Shown here: positions 1 to 6,883 of the stretch, piece by piece
Layout: each line of letters starts with the position of its first letter
Position numbering within the stretch: the stretch's first letter is position 1
Origin: Marinomonas shanghaiensis
GTDB taxonomy: Bacteria > Pseudomonadota > Gammaproteobacteria > Pseudomonadales > Marinomonadaceae
DNA: 64,000 bases
Reading direction: 5' to 3'
NCBI RefSeq assembly: GCF_003259175.1
Contig: NZ_QGOK01000005.1
Span: forward strand, 186,001 to 250,000
Made by a program: the position numbers and the translations under genes
The notes under the pieces: model-generated
Database searches by the model: none
Told to the model about the DNA's origin: nothing
What the model saw: the letters and a program-made list of their open reading frames with translations, nothing else

Positions 1-488
1 AAACCTTAGAGGAAGTGCGCTTTGTACTGGCACGTTTGTTGTCGTTGCAAAACAACACCACACCGCCACGCCTGCAGCAAGACATCGTGATGATGGCCTT
101 GCTTGAAGTACTCAAAGTAGAAACCCCACAGCCCGCCAAAACACAAAGCTATTACCACCGTAAAAAAGTGGTCGATTGTGCCCGTCAGTTTTTGGATTAT
201 CACCTTGATGAACCCGTTACCGTGACGCAATTGTGTGAAATAACCAACGTTAGCCGTCGTACCTTGCAATACAGTTTTGAAAGCATCCTCGGCGTCAGCC
301 CGATTCAATACCTACGCATCAGCCGACTAAACGGCGTGCGTCGTTCCCTCGTCCAAGCCAAAAATGGCCAAGCTGTCAGCGACATCGCCGCCCAATGGGG
401 ATTTTGGCACCTGAGCCAATTTGCCAAAGACTATAAGCAGTTGTTTGGTGAAACACCTTCAAAAACCCTTACGGGATTGAGTGGTTGA
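1..488 (+). CDS. AraC-family transcriptional regulator, C-terminal part (5' end outside the window)
   Basis: The frame is open to the left edge, so this is the 3' part of a longer gene; the GTG at 15 is probably not the true start. The last ~100 residues carry an AraC/XylS double helix-turn-helix: a first HTH around TVTQLCEITNVSRRTLQYSF and a second around AVSDIAAQWGFWHLSQFAKDYKQ, ending in the usual F-G-x-x-P-S motif. EutR (ethanolamine regulator) is a possible relative from the Y-L-R-x-x-R-L-N and W-G-F-W-H-L-S-Q-F patterns, but the ligand-binding part is missing. The final ~60 codons are repeated at 1281-1459 with only synonymous changes. Confidence 0.85.
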   Translation, partial: TLEEVRFVLARLLSLQNNTTPPRLQQDIVMMALLEVLKVETPQPAKTQSYYHRKKVVDCARQFLDYHLDEPVTVTQLCEITNVSRRTLQYSFESILGVSPIQYLRISRLNGVRRSLVQAKNGQAVSDIAAQWGFWHLSQFAKDYKQLFGETPSKTLTGLSG

Positions 489-503
489 GAGCAAAAAGAT
501 ATA
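304..503 (+). repeat. Long direct repeat, copy 1 (3' end of the AraC gene)
   Basis: About 200 bp covering the last ~60 AraC codons, the stop and ~15 bp beyond. The second copy is at about 1279-1475. Nine differences were counted in the coding part, all at third codon positions and all synonymous. Confidence 0.85.
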
Positions 504-539
504 AGGGTTAGATAAAAAATAGCATTTTCATCTGACCCT
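504..539. repeat. Short inverted-repeat element, copy A
   Basis: The left arm (504-518) and right arm TTTTCATCTGACCCT (525-539) are complementary at 13 of 15 positions around a 6-nt loop. The same outer sequence recurs at 1215-1264 and, as related forms, at 5562-5680 and 6305-6323, each beside an accessory gene. No transposase is encoded, so it is at most a non-autonomous element or REP-like repeat. The stem could also work as a terminator for the AraC gene. Confidence 0.65.
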
Positions 540-604
540 AAATTATCGAGCGTTATAACACAGAGATGATTCCTTGCTCGAAAACCGCAATTGGACTATT
601 ATTT

Positions 605-620
605 GTACAATAAATTGTAC
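605..620. promoter_or_regulatory. Palindromic operator candidate of the Phd-type toxin-antitoxin operon
   Basis: GTACAATAAATTGTAC is a perfect 16-bp palindrome (7-bp arms, AA centre), ending 15 bp before the preferred antitoxin start at 636. Phd/YefM antitoxins usually repress their own operon through palindromes in this position. The site is seen; the role is inferred. Confidence 0.6.
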
Positions 621-635
621 TAAATGGAGTTCATT

Positions 636-914
636 ATGAGCCGTATTCACCTTGATCAAGATATTCAGCCTTTGTCTGAGTTCCGTGCTGGCGTTGCATC
701 ATTTATCAAACAGATCAATGAAACTCGTCGACCACTGGTTATTACACAGCGAGGTAAGGGTGTGGCCGTCGTTCTTGACGTTGCTGAGTATGAAGCAATG
801 CAAGAGAAAATCGAATTACTCGAAGAAATGCGTACCGCAGAAGCCCAATTTGCTGCAGGTTTGGGTGTATCAAACGAAGATGCTCGTTCTCAGGTTCTGG
901 GGCGCATCATCTAA
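636..914 (+). CDS. Type II antitoxin, Phd/YefM family
   Basis: About 92 residues with the Phd/YefM pattern: N-terminal L-S-E-F-R-A, then R-P-L-V-I-T-Q-R-G-K-G-V-A-V-V-L-D-V-A-E-Y, and an acidic C-terminal tail of the kind that neutralises the toxin. It binds the downstream ParE/RelE-like toxin and its own promoter. An upstream ATG at 624 is in frame, but GGAG at 626-629 sits 6 nt before ATG 636, so 636 is preferred. The stop overlaps the toxin start by one base (TAATG), which indicates translational coupling. The pair lies between two copies of an inverted-repeat element and between two copies of the AraC 3' end. Confidence 0.88.
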   Translation: MSRIHLDQDIQPLSEFRAGVASFIKQINETRRPLVITQRGKGVAVVLDVAEYEAMQEKIELLEEMRTAEAQFAAGLGVSNEDARSQVLGRII

Positions 915-1201
915 TGAAAGTAGTTTGGTCACCTCTAGCGCTACAAAAACTTGGTGACGCCGCAGAGTTTATTGCTTTGGATAACCCATCTGCTGCAGAA
1001 AAGTGGGTGAGGGAAGTGTTCGACAAAACAGAGTTGCTTGGCTCAATGCCAGAAATGGGTCGTATGGTTCCTGAAATGCTTCATACTAATTACCGTGAAA
1101 TAATTTTTGGTCATTACCGCATTATTTATAGTTTGGGCCACGAAATACGCGTTCTCACAGTGCGTAACTGTCGTCAATTACTCACAGAACGTGATGTATG
1201 A
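914..1201 (+). CDS. Type II toxin, ParE/RelE superfamily
   Basis: 95 residues, a normal ParE/RelE length. The pattern W-S-P-L-A-L-Q-K-L-x-D-A-A-E-F-I near the N terminus, the middle G-R-x-V-P-E and the late Y-R-I-I-Y pattern are typical of the ParE branch. Family members poison gyrase (ParE) or cleave mRNA at the ribosome (RelE); the sequence alone does not settle which. It is coupled to the upstream antitoxin by a 1-nt overlap. No truncation or frameshift is seen, so the module looks intact. Confidence 0.85.
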   Translation: MKVVWSPLALQKLGDAAEFIALDNPSAAEKWVREVFDKTELLGSMPEMGRMVPEMLHTNYREIIFGHYRIIYSLGHEIRVLTVRNCRQLLTERDV

Positions 1202-1214
1202 AACATCAACAATT

Positions 1215-1264
1215 AGGGGCTGATGAAAAATAGCACTAAAATCTGCATTTTTTCATCTGACCCT
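1215..1264. repeat. Short inverted-repeat element, copy B
   Basis: Left arm 1215-1229 and right arm TTTTCATCTGACCCT (1250-1264) pair at 13 of 15 positions. The right arm is identical to that of copy A at 525-539. Copies A and B bracket the toxin-antitoxin genes. Confidence 0.65.
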
Positions 1265-1280
1265 AAAATCTATACCTTAT

Positions 1281-1459
1281 ACCTACGCATCAGCCGACTA
1301 AACGGCGTGCGTCGCTCACTGGTACAAGCGAAAAATGGTCAAGCTGTCAGCGACATCGCCGCCCAATGGGGATTTTGGCACCTTAGCCAATTTGCTAAAG
1401 ACTATAAGCAGTTGTTTGGTGAAACACCTTCAAAAACACTTACGGGATTGAGTGGTTGA
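1281..1459 (+). pseudogene. Displaced second copy of the AraC-regulator 3' end
   Basis: This stretch encodes the same ~59 C-terminal residues and stop as 310-488, with nine synonymous third-base differences and no amino acid change. An ORF can be drawn from 1223, but its first ~19 codons come from the inverted-repeat element and no ribosome binding site supports it. The synonymous-only divergence means both copies evolved under selection as part of full genes before being brought together, as when an element inserts in a gene 3' end and carries a replacement end. It is not a functional gene. Confidence 0.8.
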
Positions 1460-1702
1460 GTAAAAAGAGATAACGGCTTTATCGTATTTATACTGGCACC
1501 AAGCCAGAAAGTCTTTTAGTATCAATCAACAACATAAAACCCAGCTCATATAACGCGTTGTGGATAAATGTGTAAACCCGCATGCTCGGATGTCCAATTA
1601 ACCAATCTGTGGGAAAGGTTAAAAAGTGCCATAGAATCAATTTTTATAGGGATTTATATGAAAATTCAAAACAGTGTAGATGCGCATGCGCACTGTTAAA
1701 AT
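1460..1702. other. Non-coding stretch between the AraC repeat and the gene cassette
   Basis: No supported gene. It contains a 13-codon ORF at 1660-1701 (reads M-K-I-Q-N-S-V-D-A-H-A-H-C) and a hairpin, AACAGTG (1670-1676) with CACTGTT (1691-1697), enclosing TGCGCATGCGCA. The hairpin ends just before the cassette boundary and may be the remains of an older recombination site. Confidence 0.5.
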
Positions 1703-1703
1703 G

Positions 1704-2359
1704 TTATAGCTATTCATCAACATTATCAATTTAGATAGGAATAGGAGAAATATATGGCGGGGATTCGAGTTTCAGGAAAATCACAAGTTACGATTATTGG
1801 TGGAAGTATTGAGCGAAATGGTGGTGGTGGGCTAGTTATTGATGGTGAATCAACCGTAGATGTTAGAGGTGGAACAAAAATTCGTGATAACTATGGTGAC
1901 GGTGTAGCCGTATCGGGTGAAGGTTCTATAGTAACTGTTGAAGACGCTGATATATCAAATAATGGGCTTGAACAAGCGTATAGAATCTTAGGCGTTGATC
2001 GTGCATATATTACCGAAGAGCAACTAGAAGCATTAATTAACAAGGCAATCTCAACACACGAAAGAAATCATTCGAGTAGCTCTGTTGTTGAAGATGTTTT
2101 GACTTGGGCAAACAATACGGCAATTTTTGCTACGGTTGCTGGTTCAGACCCTCTTGTGGTCGCTGTATCAGGGGTTGTTGCTTATGGTGTTTCAAACCTT
2201 AAAGCTCTAAAAGAAAAATTGATTTCGAGCTAGCCATAGCTATAACAAAGCGTTCAAGAGGGATTTTGCACGCGTGGCATTTTTAGTATGCGTTGATTTT
2301 AGTGTTTATGGCGCTATGCGGAAGCTTTGTATTGCGTGCTGGCACCCCTTAACGCGGCG
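1704..2359 (+). mobile_element. Single integron-type gene cassette (beta-helix gene plus attC)
   Basis: The left boundary reads GTTATAGC (1703-1710) and the attC R'' box reads GCTATAAC (2239-2246), its exact reverse complement. The right boundary is the core GTTAAAC (2359-2365). That arrangement is the expected signature of an excisable gene cassette of about 656 bp. No integrase gene and no second clear attC were found in the window, so this is a cassette outside a visible integron. Confidence 0.8.
1754..2233 (+). CDS. Cassette-borne protein with right-handed beta-helix-like repeats, function unknown
   Basis: 159 residues. Residues ~3-70 are built from short turns rich in G, V and N (for example V-T-I-I-G-G-S-I-E-R-N-G, V-R-G-G-T-K-I-R-D-N, V-E-D-A-D-I-S-N-N-G), the periodicity of parallel beta-helix proteins. 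A polar helical stretch follows, then a hydrophobic segment near 117-147. It lacks a signal peptide and is too short for a full polysaccharide-lyase helix. AGGAG at 1743-1747, 6 nt before the ATG, supports the start. The gene is the only cargo of the cassette and ends just before attC. The function is not recognised. Confidence 0.75.
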   Translation: MAGIRVSGKSQVTIIGGSIERNGGGGLVIDGESTVDVRGGTKIRDNYGDGVAVSGEGSIVTVEDADISNNGLEQAYRILGVDRAYITEEQLEALINKAISTHERNHSSSSVVEDVLTWANNTAIFATVAGSDPLVVAVSGVVAYGVSNLKALKEKLISS

Positions 2360-2365
2360 TTAAAC
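2239..2365 (+). repeat. attC recombination site, Vibrio-repeat-like
   Basis: About 127 bp with R'' GCTATAAC (2239-2246), then AAAGCGTTCAAGAGGG (2247-2262) facing CCCCTTAACGCGGCG (2345-2359), inner GCACGC facing GCGTGC, and core GTTAAAC (2359-2365). The arms pair imperfectly with unpaired bases, as attC folding requires. Start and end words resemble the V. cholerae repeat class. Confidence 0.82.
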
Positions 2366-2416
2366 GTCTATGTGCAAAATATCTACATCATCAACTAACA
2401 AAATTATGGATTTTTT

Positions 2417-3358
2417 ATGAATAAAGAACCTTTCGGATCAAGGAATGTTATTGAATCAAAAATATCAGAAGATCAACTGAAAAGCTTTTTAGTAGGTTTT
2501 GACTTAGATGATGATGGGGTTAGTAAATATAGATGGTCACAGCTGGTAACAAAAATCACAAATGTCATTCATGAGTTTTCATTCGGTTTTCATGAGGGCA
2601 CAAGTACAGAAAATACACAGACTCTTGAGAAAATCATAGAAGCCGCAAACTCAGTTTATAAGATTGATGAATTTCAGAAAGTAAGAGATATTTATAAAAA
2701 TGAAGGGCATATCGACGATGATCTGGATGATAAATACCTAAGACGGGGAGAATTTGGGGAATTGATACTTCATTTAATACTTAGAGATCACTTCAATACA
2801 ATACCTTTACTTTCAAAAATATATTTTAAGGACTCACTTGGTAATACAGTTCACGGTTTTGACTGTGTACATATTGAGCCAGAAAGCAAAACACTTTGGC
2901 TTGGAGAATCTAAACTCTATTTTGACCCAAAACGTGGGTTGAGTGAGCTTATAAAAGATATAGAAGAACACTTCAAAATTGATTATTTGGATTCTGAATT
3001 TGGACTAATTGCAAAAAAAATAAAGCACTTTAATAATATACCTGAATCTGAGCACTGGAAAAAATTACTGTCTTCAACAACGAAAATTAAAGATAAACTG
3101 AATGAAATATATATTCCATTATTATGTACATACAGTTGTGATTTATTTACAAAGTACGATGATGAAGGCAACTCTGACTTTATTAACGAGTACGAGAATA
3201 AAATAAGAGAGTTGCAAAAGTACTTCGAAGAAAGGAATAATCACCCACTAAAATCAAAGTTACGGATAATAATAATTCTTCTTCCCGTACAGTGTAAAAA
3301 AACTCTGGTTAAGAAGCTACATCATAAACTCTCTCTGTTACAGTCTGTTGGAGAGTAA
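2417..3358 (+). CDS. hamA: Hachiman defence protein HamA (DUF1837 nuclease)
   Basis: 313 residues matching the DUF1837/HamA type. A PD-(D/E)XK-like nuclease core is visible: acidic GEFGE at 111-115, then H-G-F-D (D149), then G-E-S-K (E164, K166). HamA is the effector of the two-gene Hachiman anti-phage system; with the helicase HamB it senses damaged or unusual DNA and then degrades DNA in the cell. The TAA stop is one base before the preferred hamB start, so the two form an operon. The gene is much more AT-rich than the metabolic genes to the right. It begins ~50 bp after an attC core. The family assignment rests on motif and partner, not on a database search. Confidence 0.85.
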   Translation: MNKEPFGSRNVIESKISEDQLKSFLVGFDLDDDGVSKYRWSQLVTKITNVIHEFSFGFHEGTSTENTQTLEKIIEAANSVYKIDEFQKVRDIYKNEGHIDDDLDDKYLRRGEFGELILHLILRDHFNTIPLLSKIYFKDSLGNTVHGFDCVHIEPESKTLWLGESKLYFDPKRGLSELIKDIEEHFKIDYLDSEFGLIAKKIKHFNNIPESEHWKKLLSSTTKIKDKLNEIYIPLLCTYSCDLFTKYDDEGNSDFINEYENKIRELQKYFEERNNHPLKSKLRIIIILLPVQCKKTLVKKLHHKLSLLQSVGE

Positions 3359-3359
3359 A

Positions 3360-5558
3360 ATGACTGAAATACTCAATAAAATACAATCAGCAACTGAGTT
3401 CAATAGTTCAGAAACATTTGATATTTATCGTCACTGTGCAGCAACTTTGATCCAAAATGAAGAAGAAGGTTCGAATCTTCTAATTCACATTCTTAACTCC
3501 AGAGTTAAGTTCTCCAGTTCGCTAGATGAAATGCTTGCTGACTTAGTTGAATCTATAGGGTTTTATCCATACCTAAAGAAAGAGAATTTAAACCTTTCAT
3601 CAACAAGTTCAAAAATAAGGCAAACATCAAGTTTATCTGAAAACATTCATGATAAGTATTTTCATGAGGAACAAAAATATGTTCTTGAACTATTAAGTTC
3701 GAATAAAAATGTAATTGTCAGCGCACCAACAAGCTTCGGGAAAAGCTTACTTATTGAAGAAATTGTCGCATCATACAAATATAAAAATATTGTCGTAATA
3801 CAACCAACACTAGCGCTTATAGATGAAACTAGAAAAAAACTCTCTAAATATGAAGAAAATTACAAAATAATTGTTCGTACATCCCAAGAAGCCTCCACAG
3901 AAAAAAGTAATTTATTTCTTCTAACCGCAGAAAGGGTCAATGAATATCAAAATCTTCCAGACATTGATTTTCTGATTATTGACGAGTTTTATAAATTAAG
4001 CTCAAAGCGGGATGATGAACGATCAGATTCTCTAAACAATGCCTTTAGATACATTTTAGAAAAATATGATCCTAAATTTTATCTTCTAGGGCCTAATATA
4101 GAAGGCATATCTGATGGGTTTGCCGAAAAATACAATGCAATTTTTTACAAAACACAATATAGCTTAGTTGGCTGTGAAGACGTGGATATATACCAAGATC
4201 ATAAAGGGAAGTTCGGTAGTCGAGGTGAAAAGAAAAAGTATAAGGAGAAGGTGTTATTTGACCTAATTTATGACCTTAAAAATGAAAAAACAATAATTTA
4301 TTGCTCATCACCAGCAAGATCACGATATCTTTCAGTTGAATTTTTAAAATATCTTATTTCAAAAAAAGAATTACCAAAGAACAAAAAACTATCAATCATT
4401 GACTGGATAGAAGCTTATGTTTCCGAAGATTGGAGCCTTATTGATTGCTTAAAGTATGGCATTGGATTTCATGATGGTGCGCTCCAGAAACATTTAACAT
4501 CTTCTATAATTGACTATTTTAACAGCGGAACATTAAAAACATTATTTTGTACGTCAACAATTATTGAAGGTGTAAACACTGCTGCAAAGAACGTAATATT
4601 TTTTGATTGTAAGAAAGGAAAGGATGCTCCAATAGATTTTTTTGATTATTCAAACATTAAAGGTAGAGCTGGCCGTCTAATGGAGCATTATGTTGGTAGG
4701 GTTTTTAACTTCAACCCAGTTCCAAAGTATGATCAAGTATATATTGACATTCCATTTTTTGAACAGAATCCTATATCTGACGAAGTGCTGATAAATATAA
4801 GTAATGAAAATATTATTGATAAAGAGAGTGAACAGTATCACTACTTATCGAGCCTTCCTGAAAATGAGAAAGAAATATTTTCTAGAAATTCCCTTTACAT
4901 AAGAGGACAAGATTCGATTGTTTCAAGAATTCGACAAGATATAAAAAATAATTACGATCTGATCTTTTGGGATTCCACTCCTAAATATAAGCAGCTTGAA
5001 TATTGTTTAGGTCTTGCTTGGGATTACCTTATCAAACCAGGTGAAAACCTTAATCCAATGACAAAGAATAAAATTGTTAAGATTACTTTTGATTATGGTA
5101 TCAACAAAAGTATACTAGAGTTAGTAAATAACAACTTCATATATAAGAAAAAACTCGAGAGTTATAATAGCTGGAGTGATAAAGAAATCCTTGATGAGTC
5201 GATACGTGATAGCTTTCAAATCCTCCACCACTGGTTTCAATATAAAATTCCTAAATGGCTGCTCGTTGTAAATGAGCTTCAAAGATATGTTTGTAGTGAA
5301 TTAGGGTTAAGGCCTGGAAACTACACCTTCTATGCAAATTCTATCGAAAGTGATTTTATACGGGAGAACCTCACTATTCTTGCAGAATATGGTGTGCCAC
5401 GATCAGCAATAGATAAGATAGCGAAATATATTGATAAAAATCTCAATCAAGATTTGGTGATTCAAGAAATTATTGGTAAAGGAATTCATAATAAACCTGA
5501 GTTTTTGAGCTATGAGCGTGAAAAGCTAGTATCCAACTATACAGCGAAAAACGTTTAG
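3360..5558 (+). CDS. hamB: Hachiman defence protein HamB (superfamily 2 helicase)
   Basis: 732 residues. Helicase motifs are in order: Walker A in SAPTSFGKS (~121-129), DEAD-type box I-I-D-E-F (~206-210), motif V-like T-I-I-E-G-V-N, and motif VI G-R-A-G-R (~437-441). The ~290-residue C-terminal region has no recognised domain. Family knowledge: HamB holds HamA inactive and releases it when DNA is engaged. GGAGAG (3350-3355) lies 4 nt before ATG 3360, favouring it over a TTG at 3348 that would overlap hamA. All core motifs are intact, so the system looks complete. Confidence 0.88.
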   Translation: MTEILNKIQSATEFNSSETFDIYRHCAATLIQNEEEGSNLLIHILNSRVKFSSSLDEMLADLVESIGFYPYLKKENLNLSSTSSKIRQTSSLSENIHDKYFHEEQKYVLELLSSNKNVIVSAPTSFGKSLLIEEIVASYKYKNIVVIQPTLALIDETRKKLSKYEENYKIIVRTSQEASTEKSNLFLLTAERVNEYQNLPDIDFLIIDEFYKLSSKRDDERSDSLNNAFRYILEKYDPKFYLLGPNIEGISDGFAEKYNAIFYKTQYSLVGCEDVDIYQDHKGKFGSRGEKKKYKEKVLFDLIYDLKNEKTIIYCSSPARSRYLSVEFLKYLISKKELPKNKKLSIIDWIEAYVSEDWSLIDCLKYGIGFHDGALQKHLTSSIIDYFNSGTLKTLFCTSTIIEGVNTAAKNVIFFDCKKGKDAPIDFFDYSNIKGRAGRLMEHYVGRVFNFNPVPKYDQVYIDIPFFEQNPISDEVLINISNENIIDKESEQYHYLSSLPENEKEIFSRNSLYIRGQDSIVSRIRQDIKNNYDLIFWDSTPKYKQLEYCLGLAWDYLIKPGENLNPMTKNKIVKITFDYGINKSILELVNNNFIYKKKLESYNSWSDKEILDESIRDSFQILHHWFQYKIPKWLLVVNELQRYVCSELGLRPGNYTFYANSIESDFIRENLTILAEYGVPRSAIDKIAKYIDKNLNQDLVIQEIIGKGIHNKPEFLSYEREKLVSNYTAKNV

Positions 5559-5561
5559 AGC

Positions 5562-5680
5562 ATTAGGGTCAGATGAAAATTAAAATTTTCATCTTGTATC
5601 TTAACCAACAGCTACAAACAATTAGGGTTAGATGAAAATTAAAAATTTATTTTCATTTTGTATCTTAACCAGCAGCTACA
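5562..5680 (+). repeat. Tandem pair of short repeats after hamB
   Basis: Two direct units, 5562-5616 and 5621-5680. Each starts ATTAGGGT-C/T-AGATGAAAATT, continues with a complementary TTTTCAT-type arm, and ends TTGTATCTTAACCA-A/G-CAGCTACA. They share the AGGGT-C/T-AGATGAAAA word with the elements at 504 and 1215. The first could also serve as a terminator for hamAB. Confidence 0.7.
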
Positions 5681-5714
5681 TTATGTTTGTACAGACATGA
5701 TGAAGCAGGGGCAG

Positions 5715-5782
5715 TGAGGATGTTTTCATCTTGGGTAGTTTAACCTGTGAGTCAGATTATCCCCTCACTTTTTTACTGGACG
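5715..5782 (+). terminator. Possible terminator between hamB and the ASCH gene
   Basis: AGTGAGG near 5714-5720 is complementary to CCTCACT near 5764-5770, which is followed at once by TTTTTT. The loop is long, so this is only a weak call. Confidence 0.3.
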
Positions 5783-5828
5783 TGATCCTAATAACTTGAA
5801 TCCCAAATTAATCGAGGTTTAGTAAATC

Positions 5829-6293
5829 ATGGAAGAAAGAAGTCAGTTATTCTTAGAGCAATATCTTAGCTCTTTACCTCTAGAAGTGTCTGAAAAATAT
5901 ACTTCTTTTAGCGCAGACTATTTTTGTGCAGATGAGTTTAACGCAAATGTATGTGCTGATTTAATCCTTCGAGGCGAGAAACGAGCATCATGCAGTATGG
6001 AGTATTGGTACAGCCAAAAAGGTGAACTTATGCCGCAGGTTGGTCATCTTCAGGTTGTGACCAACTGGAATGGTAAGCCGATTTGTATTATCGAAATTAC
6101 CTCAGTATCGAAGTGCCAATACAATCAGGTTACTGAAGAGTTTGCCGCATCAGAAGGTGAGGGTGACAAGTCATTGGCATGGTGGCAAACAGCTCATCGA
6201 AATTTTTTCTCACGTGAATGTGATGAGCTTGGAATAGAGTTTCAAGACAATATGCTGTTAGTTTTAGAGCATTTTAAGGTCGTGTATCACTGA
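5829..6293 (+). CDS. ASCH domain-containing protein
   Basis: 154 residues. The ASCH pattern is visible: A-D-L-I-L-R-G-E-K-R-A-S-C-S (near 50-63), which matches the G-x-K-x-x-T/S signature, then a beta-rich segment with I-C-I-I-E-I-T-S-V and a late D-K-S-L-A-W-W-Q-x-A-H-R-N-F-F. ASCH is a PUA-like fold that binds RNA or nucleotides; some members are ribonucleases or hydrolyse modified cytidine. The substrate cannot be told from sequence. The gene stands alone between short-repeat remnants. Confidence 0.85.
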   Translation: MEERSQLFLEQYLSSLPLEVSEKYTSFSADYFCADEFNANVCADLILRGEKRASCSMEYWYSQKGELMPQVGHLQVVTNWNGKPICIIEITSVSKCQYNQVTEEFAASEGEGDKSLAWWQTAHRNFFSRECDELGIEFQDNMLLVLEHFKVVYH

Positions 6294-6304
6294 AAAATAA
6301 ACAA

Positions 6305-6323
6305 TTAGCGTCAGATAAAAATT
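6305..6323 (+). repeat. Fragment of the AGGGTCAGATGAAAA repeat family
   Basis: TTAGCGTCAGATAAAAATT differs at two positions from the first bases of the repeats at 5562 and 5621. No matching second arm follows. Confidence 0.45.
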
Positions 6324-6350
6324 AAACTTGCTTCACACCTTAATTGGGCT

Positions 6351-6483
6351 TTATGCCCCAAACATTGGATTCACATCCATACTCTTATGCAAGATTCTGA
6401 TTATCTGGATGTTCTGACTACCAATTTGTTGATAAAAAATAACATGGCTTCCTTGTGGAAACTTTCGGTAGCCATCTCTGATT
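6351..6483 (-). pseudogene. ParE toxin remnant (5'-truncated)
   Basis: The minus strand reads E-I-R-D-G-Y-R-K-F-P-Q-G-S-H-V-I-F-Y, then I-L-H-K-S-M-D to a TAA at 6351-6353. This is the conserved C-terminal half of ParE, about 44 residues. The family is ~95-100 residues, so the first ~55 are missing; the open frame merges into the 3' end of the upstream antitoxin without a start codon. The deletion removed the toxin 5' half right after the antitoxin stop. No working toxin is expected. Confidence 0.8.
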
Positions 6484-6726
6484 TCATTCTCTCTCTTCGT
6501 TATCGAGTTCATTGATCAACGAGTCGAGGTCATAATCCGCCATACCACTTTCTTCACCTTCAACGAGCAGCTGTCGTAAGGTGTTCATTTTCGTTTCTTG
6601 TGTTTCGAGTAAACGTAAAGCGGAACGAATCACTTTACTTTTTGAACCATAGCGTCCACTTTGGACCTGGCTACTGATAAAGCTATCAAAATGTTCATCA
6701 AGCGTAATGCTAGTATTTTTCGCCAT
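6484..6726 (-). CDS. parD: ParD-type antitoxin (CopG/RHH), now without an intact toxin
   Basis: 80 residues from the ATG at 6724-6726. AAGGAGAT lies 4 nt upstream on the minus strand, favouring this start over one at 6777. The N-terminal half, T-S-I-T-L-D-E-H-F-D-S-F-I through G-R-Y-G-S-K-S-K-V-I-R-S-A-L-R-L-L-E, is a ribbon-helix-helix fold of the ParD/CC2985 type; the C-terminal half is acidic and would wrap the toxin. Only a truncated ParE relic follows. An orphan antitoxin may persist as an auto-repressor or protect against related toxins. Confidence 0.85.
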   Translation of the reverse strand: MAKNTSITLDEHFDSFISSQVQSGRYGSKSKVIRSALRLLETQETKMNTLRQLLVEGEESGMADYDLDSLINELDNEERE

Positions 6727-6883
6727 TGGGATCTCCTTAATACCTACCTTCTTATCACCCCGAAAATTATTTTTCAAAAAAATATCCTTTATCTGAAACC
6801 TTTTTTTAAAAGATGAGTATCTCTGTATGAGCCACCCAATTGGGTGACACCTGGTTTACTAATACAACTCATATAGGATGATT

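Noticed and set aside
1223-1459. ORF of 78 codons as an independent gene
   Set aside because: Its first codons come from a repeat element and the rest is the displaced AraC gene end, without a ribosome binding site.
5562-5680. Tandem repeats considered as a CRISPR array
   Set aside because: Only two units of 55-60 bp, palindromic inside, separated by four bases and with no spacers or cas genes.
5738-5744. GTTTAAC, the complement of the core at 2359, as the R'' box of a second cassette carrying hamAB
   Set aside because: The flanking sequence does not fold as attC and no core GTTRRRY follows at a suitable distance; the 7-base match may be chance.
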